Assembly: GCA_017303935.1 (NCBI GenBank)
Contig: JAFLBD010000001.1
Location: 1 to 64,000, forward strand
Length of the DNA stretch: 64,000 nucleotides
Origin: Armatimonadota bacterium
Lineage (GTDB): Bacteria > Armatimonadota > Fimbriimonadia > Fimbriimonadales > Fimbriimonadaceae
Direction: 5' to 3'
Below, in pieces: positions 25,173-33,800 of the stretch. Numbering within the stretch: position 1 is the stretch's first letter; the number at the start of each line of letters is the position of its first letter. The notes under the pieces were generated by a model. The model saw nothing but the letters and a program-made list of their open reading frames with translations. It did not search any database and was not told where the DNA came from. A program made the position numbers and the translations under genes.

Positions 25173-25302
25173 GCGATTTCTCTAACGAATGATACCGGAC
25201 TAGAGTTCGAATTCTCACTTTTTTGGCCTATCGCGTACTCAGAATCCGGGACTTTAGCCGAAAGATTGTGCCCAAAGAGATAGAATAACGCTTACAACTC
25301 CA

Positions 25303-25707
25303 ATGAAAATCTTGCTCATGAAATGGGTCACGCTGACCGTCGCGATTATTCTGACGGCGGCCATTTGCAACGCGATCAATTTGCCGTTCACAGCTCCCAT
25401 CAAAGGAGTCGGCGATGTACTCCAGATTTTTGTCGGAGCGGCGGTGCTCGCGTTCCTGGGCGCCACTCTTGGAAAAATCCTCAAACTGATCACCCTCCCG
25501 TTGAACTGCCTCACGCTGGGGCTAATGAGTTTGGTGATCAATGGCGTGATATTGTGGTGGGTGGGCTCTCTCGGGTTCGGTTTCAAGGTGGACAACTTCC
25601 TTTCGGCATTTGTCGGAAGCATCCTGATCTCAATTTGCAATGCGGTCGTCGGTTCTTTCCTTATCCCAGACAAAGATTCCAAGCGAAAAGGTAAAGATGA
25701 CGAATGA
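25303..25707 (+). CDS. phage holin superfamily IV / YvlD-like small membrane protein
   Basis: A 134-residue protein with four predicted membrane helices and a charged C-terminal tail (KDSKRKGKDDE). The pattern LKLITLPLNCLTLGLMSLVING is the hallmark stretch of the PF04020-type (mycobacterial and Bacillus YvlD-like) family, which is widespread on chromosomes and not evidence of prophage; YvlD is linked to envelope stress. TAGAAT at 25281-25286 could serve as its -10 with a leader of about 10 bases. The stop overlaps the yvcK start (ATGA), so the two are translationally coupled. Confidence 0.85.
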   Translation: MKILLMKWVTLTVAIILTAAICNAINLPFTAPIKGVGDVLQIFVGAAVLAFLGATLGKILKLITLPLNCLTLGLMSLVINGVILWWVGSLGFGFKVDNFLSAFVGSILISICNAVVGSFLIPDKDSKRKGKDDE

Positions 25708-27017
25708 TCATTAACCGGAGAATGCTCAAGCGGTGGCTCGCACCGACGGCTGAGATTCTCTGGGCCGTGGTTGCGCTACTTTTTGGCCTTGCGATTGTGC
25801 TCGCCGGGCTGAGCTTGAGCTTTCGCGCGCTGGTCAATCCCTTGATGGGTGGCCTCGAACGAGGGTGGAACTCGCTTTTGCGATCGACCATTGGCGTCGA
25901 GAGCCTTGATGTTTCCAATCACCTTCTTGGTGGGGCGTTTTTGCTTCTCGGCTTGGCACTCTTGTGGGTCGGCGGCAAAGGCATCATGAATTCGTTTGTC
26001 CGCACATTGAACCCAAACATTGGTCCGAACATGGCGACCGCATACGTTCGCAAGCAGCAGTTGGCCCGCGGTCCAAAAATTGTTTGCTTGGGAGGTGGAA
26101 CCGGACTTTCGACCTTGCTCCGGGGACTGAAAAGCCATAGTTCAAACATCACTGCAATCGTTACTGTCACTGATGACGGTGGCTCTAGCGGCAGGCTGAG
26201 TGAAGAGCTAGGCATCATTCCGCCTGGTGACATGCGCAACTGCTTGGTGGCTCTTGCCGATGCGGAAAAGCTGATGACCGACCTTTTTCAATATCGGTTT
26301 AAAGGCAAATCAGGCTCGTTGAGCGGCCACAGTTTGGGGAATCTTCTTATCGCGGGACTCATCGAACAGAGTTCTGGTGACTTCGAGAAAGCGCTCAACA
26401 TGGCCAGCGAAGTTTTGGCGATCCGTGGGCGAGTCATGCCCAGTAGCCTCGAACGGATTCGTTTAAGAGCTTTGCTTGAAGACGGCAGCGAGGTCTGTGG
26501 TGAGACAAAGATTGTCGAGAGCGGCGGTCGAATTCGCCGGTTGTTCATTGACCCACAAGACGTGCAGGCATACCCTGAAGCGATCGAGGCGATTGAGGAA
26601 GCAGAAATGATCGTCATCGGACCAGGGAGCGTCTACACCAGCGTCATTCCTAACCTTTTGGTTAAGGGGATTCCCGAGGCGATCCGCAATAGCAAAGCCG
26701 TAAAGGCGTATGTCTGTAACGTGATGACCCAGCCCGGCGAGAGCGATGCTTTTTCCGCCGCGGAGCACCTTTTGGCTATCGAAGCGAACGTAGAACATCG
26801 CCTCTTTGAATATATTTTGGTCAACACCCAAGTGCCTTCCTCCGCAGCGGTCGGCAAGTATCGGGATCGGGACCAGTACCCTGTCGAGCCAGATATCGAC
26901 CGCATTCGATCCATGGGATTCCGGGTTAAACCAGGAGATTTCATGAGCGAATCTGACTTTGTTCGGCACGATCCGTTGCGGGTGACCGATGCCTTGATGG
27001 AGATCTTCCACCGATGA
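25704..27017 (+). CDS. yvcK: YvcK/CofD-like UDP-sugar-binding regulator with membrane anchor
   Basis: A 437-residue protein. The C-terminal about 310 residues are the YvcK fold: CLGGGTGLSTLLRGLK (nucleotide loop near residue 129), VTVTDDGGSSGRL, PPGDMRNCL, and GPGSVYTSV. Known YvcK (CuvA) proteins bind UDP-GlcNAc and couple central carbon metabolism to cell-wall synthesis. The N-terminal about 110 residues add two hydrophobic helices (about 18-48 and 74-95), tethering the domain to the membrane. ATGA overlaps on both sides join it to the YvlD-like gene and gmk. F420 synthesis (CofD) is unlikely given the YvcK-type loop. Confidence 0.92.
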   Translation: MIINRRMLKRWLAPTAEILWAVVALLFGLAIVLAGLSLSFRALVNPLMGGLERGWNSLLRSTIGVESLDVSNHLLGGAFLLLGLALLWVGGKGIMNSFVRTLNPNIGPNMATAYVRKQQLARGPKIVCLGGGTGLSTLLRGLKSHSSNITAIVTVTDDGGSSGRLSEELGIIPPGDMRNCLVALADAEKLMTDLFQYRFKGKSGSLSGHSLGNLLIAGLIEQSSGDFEKALNMASEVLAIRGRVMPSSLERIRLRALLEDGSEVCGETKIVESGGRIRRLFIDPQDVQAYPEAIEAIEEAEMIVIGPGSVYTSVIPNLLVKGIPEAIRNSKAVKAYVCNVMTQPGESDAFSAAEHLLAIEANVEHRLFEYILVNTQVPSSAAVGKYRDRDQYPVEPDIDRIRSMGFRVKPGDFMSESDFVRHDPLRVTDALMEIFHR

Positions 27018-27580
27018 AATTTGCCCAAAACCGAGTGGTGATTCTTAGCGGGCCAAGCGGTGTCGGCAAGGACACCGTGCTCGACCGATGGATGGCCGAG
27101 AATCCCCTAGTTGAGCGGGTGGTGGCGGCAACAACTCGGTCGCCGAGAGAAGGAGAAATCGATGGTGACGCCTATCACTTTCTCTCACTCGACGAGTTTG
27201 AGAGTAGAGCCTCGAACGGAGATTTTCTTGAGTTCAAAAATGTCCACGGCAATTGGTACGCAACTCCGATTTCGAGCGTCAATGCAATTCTTGAAAAGGG
27301 TGGCGTTGCCGTTCTGAAGATCGATGTGCAAGGTGCCGAGGAAGTGGTTCGGACTCATCCAGAAATCGTCACCATTTTCTTGTTGCCGCCATCAATTGAA
27401 GAACTCGAAAGACGGATTCGCAGCCGAGCGACAGATAGCGAGGAAGCCATAGAGCAACGCTTGTTGAACGCCAAAGAGGAGATCGAGCGGTCAGAGTTCT
27501 ATCTGCACCACATCGTGAATCAGAGCATTGAAGGGGTGGTCGACCAGCTTGAACAAATTGTGGGAGCGGTCGAAGTCTGA
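27014..27580 (+). CDS. gmk: guanylate kinase
   Basis: A 188-residue enzyme phosphorylating GMP to GDP. It has the P-loop LSGPSGVGKDTVLDR at the N-terminus, the GMP-binding TTRSPREGEIDGDAYHF (near residue 42), and FLLPPSIEELERRI-type lid residues. Length is typical. It begins inside the yvcK stop (ATGA), making the last gene of a three-gene operon. Confidence 0.97.
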   Translation: MKFAQNRVVILSGPSGVGKDTVLDRWMAENPLVERVVAATTRSPREGEIDGDAYHFLSLDEFESRASNGDFLEFKNVHGNWYATPISSVNAILEKGGVAVLKIDVQGAEEVVRTHPEIVTIFLLPPSIEELERRIRSRATDSEEAIEQRLLNAKEEIERSEFYLHHIVNQSIEGVVDQLEQIVGAVEV

Positions 27581-27620
27581 AAGTTGTCCATAATGATGCC
27601 GTCGAGATTCGGCAATTCTG

Positions 27621-27626
27621 TAAGTT
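27621..27626 (+). promoter_or_regulatory. -10 element (TAAGTT) of lgt
   Basis: TAAGTT lies eight bases before the lgt ATG and there is no Shine-Dalgarno; probably leaderless. The same hexamer is used at secA. Confidence 0.4.
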
Positions 27627-27634
27627 CGTGAATC

Positions 27635-28411
27635 ATGCACCCAATCCTCTTTAACATCAACGGTTTTGAATTGCGCAGTTTTGGCGTGATGCTCATGATC
27701 GGGTTCTTGGTAGGAATCGCGATGGCGTCTCGCCGATCCGAGCGATTTGGATTGAAAAGCTCGGTCGTGCAAGATTCAGCGATCTGGCTCATCGTTGCAG
27801 GGATCATAGGAGCTCGAGTGCTGTTCATCGTCCAGGAATGGCCAAAGTTTGCCGGTCGCCCAGACCAAATTTTCAAAATTCAGATGGACGGCCTCACCAG
27901 TTTTGGGGGCTTGCTTGGTGGATTGCTCGCGATTTTGATCGTGAGCAAACTCAAGAATTTCAAGCCATCCCAGCTGTTTGACACGGTCGGAATTCCGATG
28001 CTCGTGGCTCACGCAATTGGGCGTGTCGGCTGTTTGCTTAATGGTTGCTGCTACGGCCACGCCTGCGAGACCTCTCCGCCTGGCGTCCATGTCGAAGGGC
28101 TTCCAGGCTACTTTCTTCCGGCTCAGCTGGTTGATTTTGCGTTGGTCTTGATCGGCGCATTTATCGTTAGCCGGATTGAACTTGGCGGCAAGCTGAAGCG
28201 GGGCCAATCCTTCTCCTTAGTCTTGGTTGTCTACGGAGTTGCCCGGTTTATTTACGAGTTCTTCCGTGCTGGCACAAGTTCGACAACAATGGGGTCAACC
28301 GGCATGACTGAAGCTCACGTGGCCGCTGCAGTGATGGCCATGTTTGGATTCGGGCTTTACCTCTATCAAGCAAAGCGCTCGCAATTGGTAGCATCGGAGA
28401 CCGTAAGCTGA
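27635..28411 (+). CDS. lgt: prolipoprotein diacylglyceryl transferase
   Basis: A 258-residue inner-membrane enzyme that attaches diacylglycerol to the lipobox cysteine of prelipoproteins; several predicted lipoproteins in this window would be substrates. Visible are seven hydrophobic segments, the signature HAIGRVGCLLNGCCYG (near residue 128), GGLLGG and the YGVARFIYEFFR motif with the essential Arg/Glu. Length is typical. It follows gmk after 54 bases. Confidence 0.97.
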   Translation: MHPILFNINGFELRSFGVMLMIGFLVGIAMASRRSERFGLKSSVVQDSAIWLIVAGIIGARVLFIVQEWPKFAGRPDQIFKIQMDGLTSFGGLLGGLLAILIVSKLKNFKPSQLFDTVGIPMLVAHAIGRVGCLLNGCCYGHACETSPPGVHVEGLPGYFLPAQLVDFALVLIGAFIVSRIELGGKLKRGQSFSLVLVVYGVARFIYEFFRAGTSSTTMGSTGMTEAHVAAAVMAMFGFGLYLYQAKRSQLVASETVS

Positions 28412-28454
28412 GGTATCCTGCTGGGCTGAACCTCGAATAGGACCAACGAGAAAT

Positions 28455-28691
28455 ATGCGAATTCGAAACAAGGAATTGAAAAAGCGCTGGAACCGCAAGA
28501 AGCAGCACGTTAAAGCGCTCGTGAAAGAAGCTATTGCCGACGCAAAGGCTGGCAACAAGAAGGCTCCAGCTGAAAAGAAGGCACCTGTCGCTAAGAAGGC
28601 CGTGGTTGAAAAGCCAAAGAAGCCGGCAGCTGCCGCCGCAGACAAGCCAAAGAAGGCTCCAGCTAAGAAGAAAGAAGCCGCGGCTGAGTAA
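28455..28691 (+). CDS. very basic Lys/Ala/Pro-rich 78-residue protein
   Basis: The first about 28 residues are a Lys/Arg-rich helix (MRIRNKELKKRWNRKKQHV). The rest is a low-complexity tail of Ala, Lys and Pro with repeated KKAP / EKK units, resembling histone H1 or the C-terminal tails of bacterial nucleoid and ribosome-associated proteins. I cannot name a family. It is clearly expressed as its own unit, being followed by a strong terminator at 28714-28747. A DNA- or RNA-binding role is inferred only from charge. Confidence 0.75.
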   Translation: MRIRNKELKKRWNRKKQHVKALVKEAIADAKAGNKKAPAEKKAPVAKKAVVEKPKKPAAAAADKPKKAPAKKKEAAAE

Positions 28692-28713
28692 TCGCGCAAA
28701 AAATTATTGAAAC

Positions 28714-28747
28714 AATGCCCCCGGAACCGATTGGTGCCGGGGGCATT
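28714..28747. terminator. rho-independent terminator
   Basis: An 11-bp perfect stem (AATGCCCCCGG / CCGGGGGCATT) with a 12-base loop, followed by TTG on the plus strand. It lies between the basic protein gene and the convergent lipA, so it can serve both. Confidence 0.85.
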
Positions 28748-28764
28748 TTGTTGTGTGAACTGGG

Positions 28765-29688
28765 TTAGACTTGGGCGGCTTCCTCAGCTTCTCGCAGCCT
28801 GATGACTTCATCAGCCTTGTCGAGCCGCTCTTTCATCACCTTTTTCGAAAACTCGATGGCGTTGTAGCTCGACCGAATGAATGGTCCTGATGCGACGAAC
28901 GCGAACCCCATTTTTTCGCCGATCTTCTCGTATTCCTTGAATTCGTCCGGGTGAACAAATCGCACGACCGGCAGGTGCTTCATCGTCGGCCGAAGGTACT
29001 GTCCGATGGTCACGGCGTCCACTCCAATGGCTCTCAGATCCTGCAAAGTCTTGAGGACCTCGTCCTTAGTTTCGCCAAGGCCAAGCATAATCCCGCTCTT
29101 TGTGTAGATCTTCGGATTGAGTTCCTTGACGATCTCCAGAGCACGCATCGTGCGGGCATAGCGTGCTTGTGGCCGAACGATCGTGTGCAGCCGCTCGATG
29201 GTTTCGATGTTGTGATTGTAGATTTCTGGGAAGGAATCCACAACGATCTTGATCAGCTCCGGCTTCGCCTTGAAGTCCGGAGTCAGAATTTCGACAATCG
29301 TCTCTGGTACGACCTTGTGCAAGGCCATAATGGTTTTGGCAAAGTGGCCAGCTCCTTCATCTTTGAGGTCGTCTCTGGCGACGCTAGTGACCACGACGTG
29401 CTTCATGCCCATCCGCTTGGCACTCATGGCGACGCTCATCGGCTCCATTGGGTCGAGTTCTTCGCCCTTACCGGTGTTGATTGCGCAGAACCCACAAGCC
29501 CGGGTGCAGGTGTTGCCCAGAATCATGAAGGTGGCGGTCTTCTTGGACCAGCATTCGGGAAGGTTAGGGCATCGCGCGCTTTCACAAACCGTGTGGAGGT
29601 TCTTGCTGCGCATGAGCTGCTCGACTTCTTTGATGGTGTCGGGCCGCGGAAGCCGAATCTTCAACCACTCCGGCAACGTCTGGTTCAT
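28765..29688 (-). CDS. lipA: lipoyl synthase
   Basis: A 307-residue radical SAM enzyme that inserts two sulfurs into octanoyl groups on lipoyl domains. Both [4Fe-4S] sites are present: the auxiliary cluster CESARCPNLPEC and the radical-SAM CTRACGFC, plus the C-terminal RSSYNA motif that ligates the auxiliary cluster. Length is typical. TACAAT lies six bases before the ATG with no Shine-Dalgarno, indicating a leaderless transcript. No lipB is adjacent. Confidence 0.97.
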   Translation of the reverse strand: MNQTLPEWLKIRLPRPDTIKEVEQLMRSKNLHTVCESARCPNLPECWSKKTATFMILGNTCTRACGFCAINTGKGEELDPMEPMSVAMSAKRMGMKHVVVTSVARDDLKDEGAGHFAKTIMALHKVVPETIVEILTPDFKAKPELIKIVVDSFPEIYNHNIETIERLHTIVRPQARYARTMRALEIVKELNPKIYTKSGIMLGLGETKDEVLKTLQDLRAIGVDAVTIGQYLRPTMKHLPVVRFVHPDEFKEYEKIGEKMGFAFVASGPFIRSSYNAIEFSKKVMKERLDKADEVIRLREAEEAAQV

Positions 29689-29694
29689 GGTAGG

Positions 29695-29700
29695 ATTGTA
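29695..29700 (-). promoter_or_regulatory. -10 element (TACAAT) of lipA, apparently leaderless
   Basis: On the minus strand TACAAT-CCTACC-ATG, a six-base spacing to the lipA start at 29688. Confidence 0.5.
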
Positions 29701-29774
29701 CCGTCACGAACGCTCGAATTTGAACCTAGCTGGAGCATATTTTGGCGCGAAGTGGCGGTCCGGACCGACTAGAA

Positions 29775-29804
29775 TTGACATAATTTTAAAAATTATGAAA
29801 CTCT
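29775..29804 (+). promoter_or_regulatory. promoter of the caspase operon
   Basis: A perfect TTGACA at 29775-29780 is followed, after 16-18 bases, by GAAACT or AACTCT as candidate -10. This is the only consensus -35 I find in the window. The leader to the ATG at 29872 would be about 60 bases and contains a GCTCAA-G-TTGAGC palindrome (29834-29846) and an AGGGGA ribosome site about 10 bases before the start. Confidence 0.5.
29779..29797. repeat. perfect 19-bp AT-rich palindrome inside the caspase promoter
   Basis: CATAATTTT and its exact complement AAAATTATG flank a single central A. The element fills the spacer between -35 and -10, a classic operator position for a dimeric repressor or an MerR-type activator. 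Confidence 0.6.
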
Positions 29805-29871
29805 TTTTCAGGTCAGCCGTTTGAACTCTCGAAGCTCAAGTTGAGCGATAAGGACAGGGGAATTTAGAATA

Positions 29872-30804
29872 ATGAATCGATTTTTGAAATTTGCATTAGG
29901 CGCGACAATTGCATTTTCTGCAATGGTGGCACATGCTGAAACTTACGCATTAATGATTGGTATTAATGACTATCCGACTCCGACCGACGAAAAGGGTCAA
30001 CCGATGAAGGACGAGAAGGGCAATGTCATTGATAACGATTTGCGCGGTCCAAAGAATGACGTAAAATCTATTCAAGACCTGATGCTTAAAAACTATGGTG
30101 TTAAGTCAAGCAATATCAAATCGCTATTGGACAAGGACGCCAGCGGTAAGAACCTTTTGGAATCTCTCAAATGGATCATGAATTCCGCGAAACCAGGCGA
30201 TCAAGTCGTGCTTTTCTACAGCGGCCACGGCGGACAAATTCCAACCGAAGATAAGAGCGAAAAGGATGGTAAGGACGAAGTGTTCGTTCTCGCTGATGGT
30301 GCGCTGGTTGTCGATGATTTGATCAACGACTTGCGAAATATCCTGACTACAAACGGCATTAACTTTACCGGCATCTTCGATAGCTGCTTCTCCGGCGGAA
30401 TGTCACGAGATGCTGGTCCAAACAAGCGATTCAAGTTTTTGCCGAACGTTACGAAGTACAAGAATTATAAGACCTTCAAGGCAAAATTGCCTAGCATGCC
30501 AGCTGTTCGTCCAAACGCGACGACGAAGGCAATGGCCTCAAAGGGCAGCTTCGCATTCCTTTACGCTGGCCGAGAAGATCAGCCAACCATCGACTTGGGC
30601 AGCGATGATCCAAAGGTCGAATCGCACGGTCTGTTTACTCTCGCACTCACCGCAATTGTGAGCGAAGAGCCAACCGCTCCAGCGAAGCCAGTGATCGAAG
30701 CAATTGCTTCCTTCTTGAAGGACAACGAGATCGATCAGGAACCAACTTTTGAGTTTAGCGACGAGGATCGAAGCAACCAGCCGATCATTCTAGTTGCTAA
30801 GTAA
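29872..30804 (+). CDS. exported caspase-like (C14, orthocaspase-type) cysteine protease
   Basis: A 310-residue protein with a signal peptide (cleavage near AHA-ET, residue 22). One caspase-hemoglobinase domain fills the mature part: ALMIGINDY at the start, then a Lys/Asp-rich loop with the sequence K-G-Q-P-M-K-D-E-K-G, then the catalytic dyad YSGHGG (His119) and DSCFSGG (Cys172), ending in strand VESHGLFTLAL and a C-terminal IILVAK. Orthocaspases and metacaspases usually cleave after Arg or Lys; specificity here is not proven. It is unusual because bacterial orthocaspases are most often cytoplasmic or multidomain; this is a small secreted one. It is separated by 15 bases from the WD40-caspase gene and is preceded by a palindrome-containing promoter. 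Whether it acts in the periplasm, at the surface, or as part of a cascade is inference. Confidence 0.85.
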   Translation: MNRFLKFALGATIAFSAMVAHAETYALMIGINDYPTPTDEKGQPMKDEKGNVIDNDLRGPKNDVKSIQDLMLKNYGVKSSNIKSLLDKDASGKNLLESLKWIMNSAKPGDQVVLFYSGHGGQIPTEDKSEKDGKDEVFVLADGALVVDDLINDLRNILTTNGINFTGIFDSCFSGGMSRDAGPNKRFKFLPNVTKYKNYKTFKAKLPSMPAVRPNATTKAMASKGSFAFLYAGREDQPTIDLGSDDPKVESHGLFTLALTAIVSEEPTAPAKPVIEAIASFLKDNEIDQEPTFEFSDEDRSNQPIILVAK

Positions 30805-30819
30805 GAGTTCAAGAACAAA

Positions 30820-33800
30820 ATGAAATTCGCGCATTCGGTCACTTCGATCATAGCGCTAGGCAGTCTGCTCCCGATTTGGGGGCAGGCTGCTGTTTTACAG
30901 GCGCCATCCGACGAGCCCAAAGTTCGCCTCATGCCTCAGATTTCCGACACGATTTTGGCGGACATCGAGGAATCTGCGGACGGGACGCGTTTGATTACTC
31001 ACGATCGAAAGTACGCCCCTCGACTTTGGGATGCAAAGTCGATGAGGTTGCTGCGAATTTTAGGCGGTGCAAAGTCGCTCATTCCCATAGTCAGATTCTC
31101 CAGTGACGGGAAGTCTATCTTGACAATGAGTCGCACGGAAGTTCGAATTTGGGATTCCCTTAAGGCGAATTTGAAATGGGAACTGAAGGTCCCCGAAGGC
31201 GACGAATACTACTCTGCAATCATCAGCAAAGATAACAGATACATTGTTGCGGGGACGGATAAGGGAATGGTCTACATGGTGGACACTTCCAAATCCAACC
31301 AAGTTACGAATCTTAAACAGAATTCGGCCGCTGTTGTTAGCTTGGACATTTCTGCTAAGGGCATTTTGGCTGCTGGATGCTCCGACGGTTCGACGACGCT
31401 TTATGATCTAAAGACTAGCAAAGTAGTCACAACGTTAAAGGGCAACACTGGGCAAGTTAAGTGGGCAACCTTTAGCAAAGACGGCGCTGTATTGTTGACG
31501 ACTGGGAGTCGAAATGGAGTGATCGCTTGGAATGGGCAAACCGGCGAAAAGCTATACGAAAAGCCTCACGCTGTGGGCAATAGAACGACAAGTTTGATTA
31601 CCTACATGGGCTCGCCATTTGTGCTCGAAGGAGACACGGGAATGCTCTATGGCGACGACACCGGGTTGATGCACATTTGCAATGCCAAAACGGGCGTTGA
31701 GCTCGGCCAGTTGCAAGGCCACACAAAGAGGATTCGTGAAATTCGTGTGTCCGCTGATGGCAAGTTAGTCGGCACCTATGCGGATGACGAAACATTGCGT
31801 TTTTGGGACGTCGCGAAGTTTAAAGAAATACCATTTAAGAGACCCGAATATTCTCCTACTGCAGGTTCCTTCACCCCGGATTCAAAGGCGTTTTGGTTTG
31901 GATTTATGAATGGAATCATTCGACGCTATTCCATTCCTGAAGGCAAGATCCTCGCCGAACGAAGAGGTTCCGTCAACCCGATCACTCGAGTGAGTTTTGC
32001 GGGCAAGGACCGAATTCTTTTGATCGGTCCAGAAACCTATAGCGCGCCAATGATCGGCGATCTCGGCGAAACAAAATTTCTTCGCGTTTTTGAAGAGGGT
32101 AGTGAAACAGCAAAACAAGAACTTGCAGGTGCCACCTATTCTTCGAATGGCCGTTTTATGGCTTTGAAATCGGCTCCAAACTCAGCGGGATATTCGACAT
32201 TGATGACGGCGGATTGGTTTTTGAACCAAATCCTGTTCAAACTAGATGAGCCGATCATCAAAACGGCCGAGTTCATTGGAGATTCGAATTTCGTGTTTTT
32301 GACATTGGACGAGGGTGCATGCGCGATCCTCGACCTCGATGCGGGCAAGTTCATTCAGAGTTGGCAGTGGGAATTTGCCAATCCAATTCGCGGCGCAGTC
32401 TCATCGAACGGAATCACCGGAGCGCATTTTGGGGTGATGGGCGGCGAATTCGGCACCTGGGATGTCACCACCGGAAAGGGTGAAACCACCTTTGATATCG
32501 AAGGATTTGAGTCAATCGACTATGCTGGGATCAGCGATGATGCAACATTGGTCGCGGGTGCAAGCAAAGCGGGCAAGATCGGAATTTGGAACACCAAAAC
32601 CGGCAAGGTCGTGATCTCAAAGGAGATCACGATTTCAGCAGCGGCTTGCGATCTAAAAATTTCAAAAGACAATAGCACTCTCTTTATCACCGCGCTGGAC
32701 AAAGTGACCATTCTCAGACTCTCCGACCTCAGTGTTTTGCGAGAAGCTGAGACAAAGCCGACCGGTTTCATTCAGGTTCGGCAGGGTCGAATCAGCCCTG
32801 CTGGGGACAAAGTCGTCACGTTTGATGAAAACGAGGGGACAGTTTGGAATGCAAAAGATGGTTCAAAACTCTGCAGTTTTGAAACCATTGACACCATCGA
32901 CCAAGCCACATTTTCACCAAATGGTCAAAAGTTGATTACGGTCGATCGGAGCGACGGAGTGGTGATTTGGGACCTCCAGAACGTGCCACAAAGTGGGCAG
33001 GCCAGCCAGCTCGGGAAGATTGTGCAGATGCGAGATGGCTCGGTTTTGGTGATGGACCTGAAAGGTCGATACGATGCAACTGACCCAAGCGACGTGACGG
33101 GCGCATTGTACGTGATCAATTGGGAAGGCGGGCTAGAGACCGTCGACGTGGCGCAATTCAAGAGCATGTTCTGGGATCCAGGCCTACTCGAAAAGCTCCT
33201 CGGAATGTCGAAGGAGCCGTTGCGCCAAGTTCCAAACCTCGATTCACTACGGTTGTACCCTTCTTCAAAGCTCAGTCTGAGTTCCAAAGGGGAAGTCAGC
33301 ATCAGCCTGCAAGAACGCGATAATGGCGGCATCGGCTCGTGCGTTGTTTTGTTGAATGGCCGCGAAATCATTCAGAAAGATGGCGTCGGATATTTCTCTT
33401 TCAAGGTGGATGAATTCAAGCAGTTTCTTTTGCCCGAGACTCAACTTCCTCCAGGACAGGGCAACATCGTCTCGGTGAAAGTCAGCAATGCAGACGGGAC
33501 CCTGACCAGTCTGCCAAACCCCATTGATATCGGAATTCCATCCGGGCTTTCTGTTCCGCAAGTCAAGTTGTACGCCCTCTTTTGCGGCGCGGGAGATTAC
33601 GCTGGTTCAGCAAAAGACCTCAAAGCTCCTCCGAGCGACGCGATCAAGTTGGCTGGCGCAGTGACCAAGCTGGCCGATGGACTGCTGAAGGACCGAGTCG
33701 ACGTGAGCGTTTTGGCAACTTCCGAAGGGTTCCAGCCGCCCACGCGCTCAAACATCATCAGCTGGTTTGAATCCGTCTCGAAGAAGGCAAATTCTGGCGA

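Noticed and set aside
28951-29772. 273-codon plus-strand frame opposite lipA
   Set aside because: lipA is certain from its Fe-S motifs; this frame has no domain.
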